Assembly: GCA_947072905.1 (NCBI GenBank)
Contig: CAMTKF010000030.1
Coordinates: 1 to 32,792, forward strand
Direction: 5' to 3'
Length of the DNA: 32,792 nt
DNA from: an uncultured Bacteroidales bacterium
Lineage (GTDB): Bacteria > Bacteroidota > Bacteroidia > Bacteroidales > Muribaculaceae
Shown: positions 31,559-32,792 of the stretch, piece by piece
Layout: every line of letters begins with the position of its first letter
How positions within the stretch are numbered: the first letter of the stretch is position 1
Translations under genes and position numbers: made by a program
Notes under the pieces: model-generated
Database searches by the model: none
The model's input: the letters and a program-made list of their open reading frames with translations, nothing else
What the model was told of the DNA's origin: nothing

Positions 31559-31831
31559 AATCTGAAGATTAAAATATTTGAAAATCCTTCAGAAGAATGG
31601 GCTATGTTTGTTATGATGAACCGCAGTGAAGATATTTCCCACCCGGCTCACGATTATGACATAGTCATCGGGCCGATAGCTGACGATTCTGTCTCAATGT
31701 CTTTCCGGCTTTATCAAGATGGATATATATCAATTTATGAGTTGGTAAATAGATTGGAGTACAAAGAGTTGAGTACACAATTTTTCTTTCATAACGCCTC
31801 CGCCATCAAATTTTTGAAACGTATTGATTGA
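31559..31831 (+). pseudogene. 5'-truncated DUF3990-like gene
   Basis: The frame runs from just after a TGA at 31556 to TGA at 31829-31831 (90 codons). Reading upstream of the ATG at 31604 continues the family pattern: LKIKIFENPSEEWAMFVMMN, then HDYDIVIGPIADDSVSMSF, LYQDGYISIYELVNRLEY and TQFFFHNASAIKFLKRI. I recognise this as the carboxyl half of DUF3990, a putative ADP-ribosyltransferase-like toxin family. The amino-terminal half, with the catalytic region, is absent, and there is no ATG at the point where homology starts. A short protein from 31604 could still be made. A frameshift or deletion is more likely than a functional short gene. Confidence 0.65.
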
Positions 31832-31833
31832 CT

Positions 31834-32061
31834 ATGGAAAAAGATAAAATATTTAAATTCCTGCTTGATGCTATCTCCACTGACATTATTGGATGGCTGA
31901 TGCGAGACAATAAGCTGTCGCTCAGCGAAGCTATATCTACATGGTATAATTCCGAAACATTTGAAAAAGTATCAGAACCACAAACGGGAATGTATATAGA
32001 AAGCCCTGCCTATAACTATGAGTTTTTAAAAAGAGAATTGCATACAGGAATATTCAAATGA
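31834..32061 (+). CDS. Small protein partner of the DUF3990 locus
   Basis: A 75-residue soluble protein starting at the ATG 2 bases after the DUF3990 frame stop. Its pattern is IIGWLMRDNKLSLSEAISTW, then YNSETFEKVSEPQTGMYIES and YNYEFLKRELHTGIF. I associate this with a small family often encoded beside DUF3990 and DUF3791 genes in gut anaerobes, possibly an antitoxin or immunity-like component; that association is from memory. The frame is intact while its neighbour is truncated. An ORF prediction starting at TTG 31828 would only add two residues. Confidence 0.72.
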   Translation: MEKDKIFKFLLDAISTDIIGWLMRDNKLSLSEAISTWYNSETFEKVSEPQTGMYIESPAYNYEFLKRELHTGIFK

Positions 32062-32077
32062 TAGACTATGTATAGCA

Positions 32078-32554
32078 TTACTTCGTAATACTGTCTATCG
32101 CTGCTATGCGCGATTTAAGCTGTTTCTCGGCGTATGGCATACCGTCTACAATCAGCAGTTGCTGCCTTAGCACAGTGTCTATCATCTGCAAACTTTCTAT
32201 CAGGCGTTTCTCGCGGGCCGGGTCTACAGGGTTTGGCATTGCCGGTTGCGCTTTTTGTGCCGTGGCCTGCGCCTCGCGCAGCGACTTCAGAGCCTCGATA
32301 TACGCGCAACCCATTTTGTCGTCAGACTCCCTGCCCTCATTGGCTATAGATTCAAGCGAGTCGGCGGCCGCCATCAGTTCATTTACACGTGCAGCGATTG
32401 AGTCGTTGAGAGCCGCTTCTTTTTTCTCACGGCTCATACGCTCCCATTCGTCAGCAAAAAAATAAGAAGCCGCAGCTCCAAGACAAATTACAAATATAAG
32501 GATGAATGCTTTCTTCACAATTAAATATTCTAATATTATTTCAACAAATGACAT
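32078..32554 (-). CDS. Membrane-anchored coiled-coil protein, unknown
   Basis: A 158-residue protein with one amino-terminal membrane helix (AFILIFVICLGAAASYFF, about 16-33). A periplasmic or cytoplasmic helical domain rich in Ala/Glu/Lys/Arg (about 34-158) looks like a coiled coil. I do not recognise the family. The ATG at 32554 is supported by a TAACTTTG box 20 bases upstream; a GTG about 12 codons further in is an alternative that would give a short signal-anchor. It converges on the small plus-strand DUF3990 partner gene with only 16 bases between stops. Confidence 0.75.
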   Translation of the reverse strand: MSFVEIILEYLIVKKAFILIFVICLGAAASYFFADEWERMSREKKEAALNDSIAARVNELMAAADSLESIANEGRESDDKMGCAYIEALKSLREAQATAQKAQPAMPNPVDPAREKRLIESLQMIDTVLRQQLLIVDGMPYAEKQLKSRIAAIDSITK

Positions 32555-32573
32555 AATTTGCCAATACCACCCA

Positions 32574-32581
32574 CAAAGTTA
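32574..32581 (-). promoter_or_regulatory. -7 box for the coiled-coil gene (TAACTTTG)
   Basis: TAACTTTG on the minus strand, identical to the lptD box, lies 20 bases before the ATG at 32554. A second -7-like TATATTTG occurs at 32663-32656. Neither has a good -33 element. Confidence 0.4.
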
Positions 32582-32716
32582 AAGAAATTTGTTTGAATAA
32601 TTCTTCTTTAGGAATTAAAAAACGAGGGTGTTATCTACACAACAAGCGTAAAACACAAATATACCTGCCGTAGTACAAATTGCCGTTTTTTTCTGTTTTT
32701 AATGTAATTGAAAAAT

Positions 32717-32792
32717 AAGAGGGTGTTTCATAACGATTGTTAATTTGTGGGAAGTCTGTTTAGGAGCATTGCCACACCTGCAATAATAACCA
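32717..32792 (-). mobile_element. Probable end of an insertion sequence (partial)
   Basis: On the minus strand a frame enters from beyond the window and ends in TAA at 32742-32740 with the residues VIIAGVAMLLNRLPTN, resembling the end of IS5-type transposases (hydrophobic, then NR/RR). Directly after it, around 32717-32738, comes GAGGGTGTTTCATAACG (read on the plus strand), which looks like an IS terminal repeat. Only about 75 bases are visible. A membrane transporter tail is the alternative reading of the 16 residues. Confidence 0.35.

Noticed and set aside
32630-32644. DnaA-box-like TTATCTACA
   Set aside because: Single copy with a mismatch, no cluster and no dnaA or dnaN nearby, so there is no case for an origin.

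Overview
The window looks like chromosome from a member of the Bacteroidales, and the gene set and style best fit the Muribaculaceae/Bacteroides side of the order. The evidence is lipoproteins with an LG(A/S)C-type lipobox, a Bacteroidetes-type LptD, DUF6249 and PepSY-like proteins, a BspA-type leucine-rich-repeat protein, and many promoters with the Bacteroidales pattern TTTG, about 20 bases, then TAnnTTTG. Genus assignment is inference. No rRNA, tRNA or CRISPR array was seen.

Layout. (1) 1-240: tail of something unidentified, a plus-strand terminator and a large hairpin behind aroB. (2) 247-7927, minus: a tight six-gene unit transcribed ybaK, aroC, M15-like lipoprotein (DUF5715), large AsmA-like protein, HAD hydrolase, aroB. 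Two shikimate-pathway enzymes are combined with envelope genes. (3) 8068-12904: lptD-like outer-membrane barrel (minus) divergent from an MsbA-like ABC exporter (plus), with back-to-back promoters. (4) 13096-13713: small lipoprotein, strong terminators, and an orphan promoter-terminator pair that could encode a ~45-nt RNA. (5) 13749-19360, minus: five-gene tripartite efflux operon (ATPase, two MacB-type permeases, adaptor, TolC-like). Its promoter is interdigitated with that of the following plus-strand LRR surface protein (19576-20733). (6) 20835-21011: a 58-residue protein. (7) 21251-23932, plus: four-subunit 2-oxoacid:ferredoxin oxidoreductase operon, closed by a perfect 23-bp inverted repeat. 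(8) 24067-26102, minus: a translationally coupled pair, an SMC/OLD-like AAA ATPase with a DUF3696-like tail and a 253-residue protein of unknown fold. This is the best candidate for an undescribed (possibly defence) system. (9) 26335-27628, minus: DUF6249 membrane protein, ECF sigma factor and a two-TM protein behind an ECF-like promoter. (10) 27781-30690, minus: BtuFCD/FhuBCD-type metal-chelate importer with a strong promoter. (11) 30853-31380, minus: PepSY-like periplasmic protein. (12) 31559-32061, plus: a 5'-truncated DUF3990-like gene and its small partner, the decayed remains of a probable toxin locus. (13) 32078-32554: membrane-anchored coiled-coil protein. The last 75 bases look like the end of an insertion sequence.

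Functionally the window is mostly envelope biogenesis and transport (LPS assembly, lipid export, efflux, chelate uptake, AsmA, peptidase-like lipoprotein) and anaerobic central metabolism (aromatic precursors, branched-chain or 2-oxo acid oxidation). Two small accessory islands lie between these core operons: the ATPase pair and the DUF3990 remnant. All family assignments are from reading motifs by eye; no database search was run.
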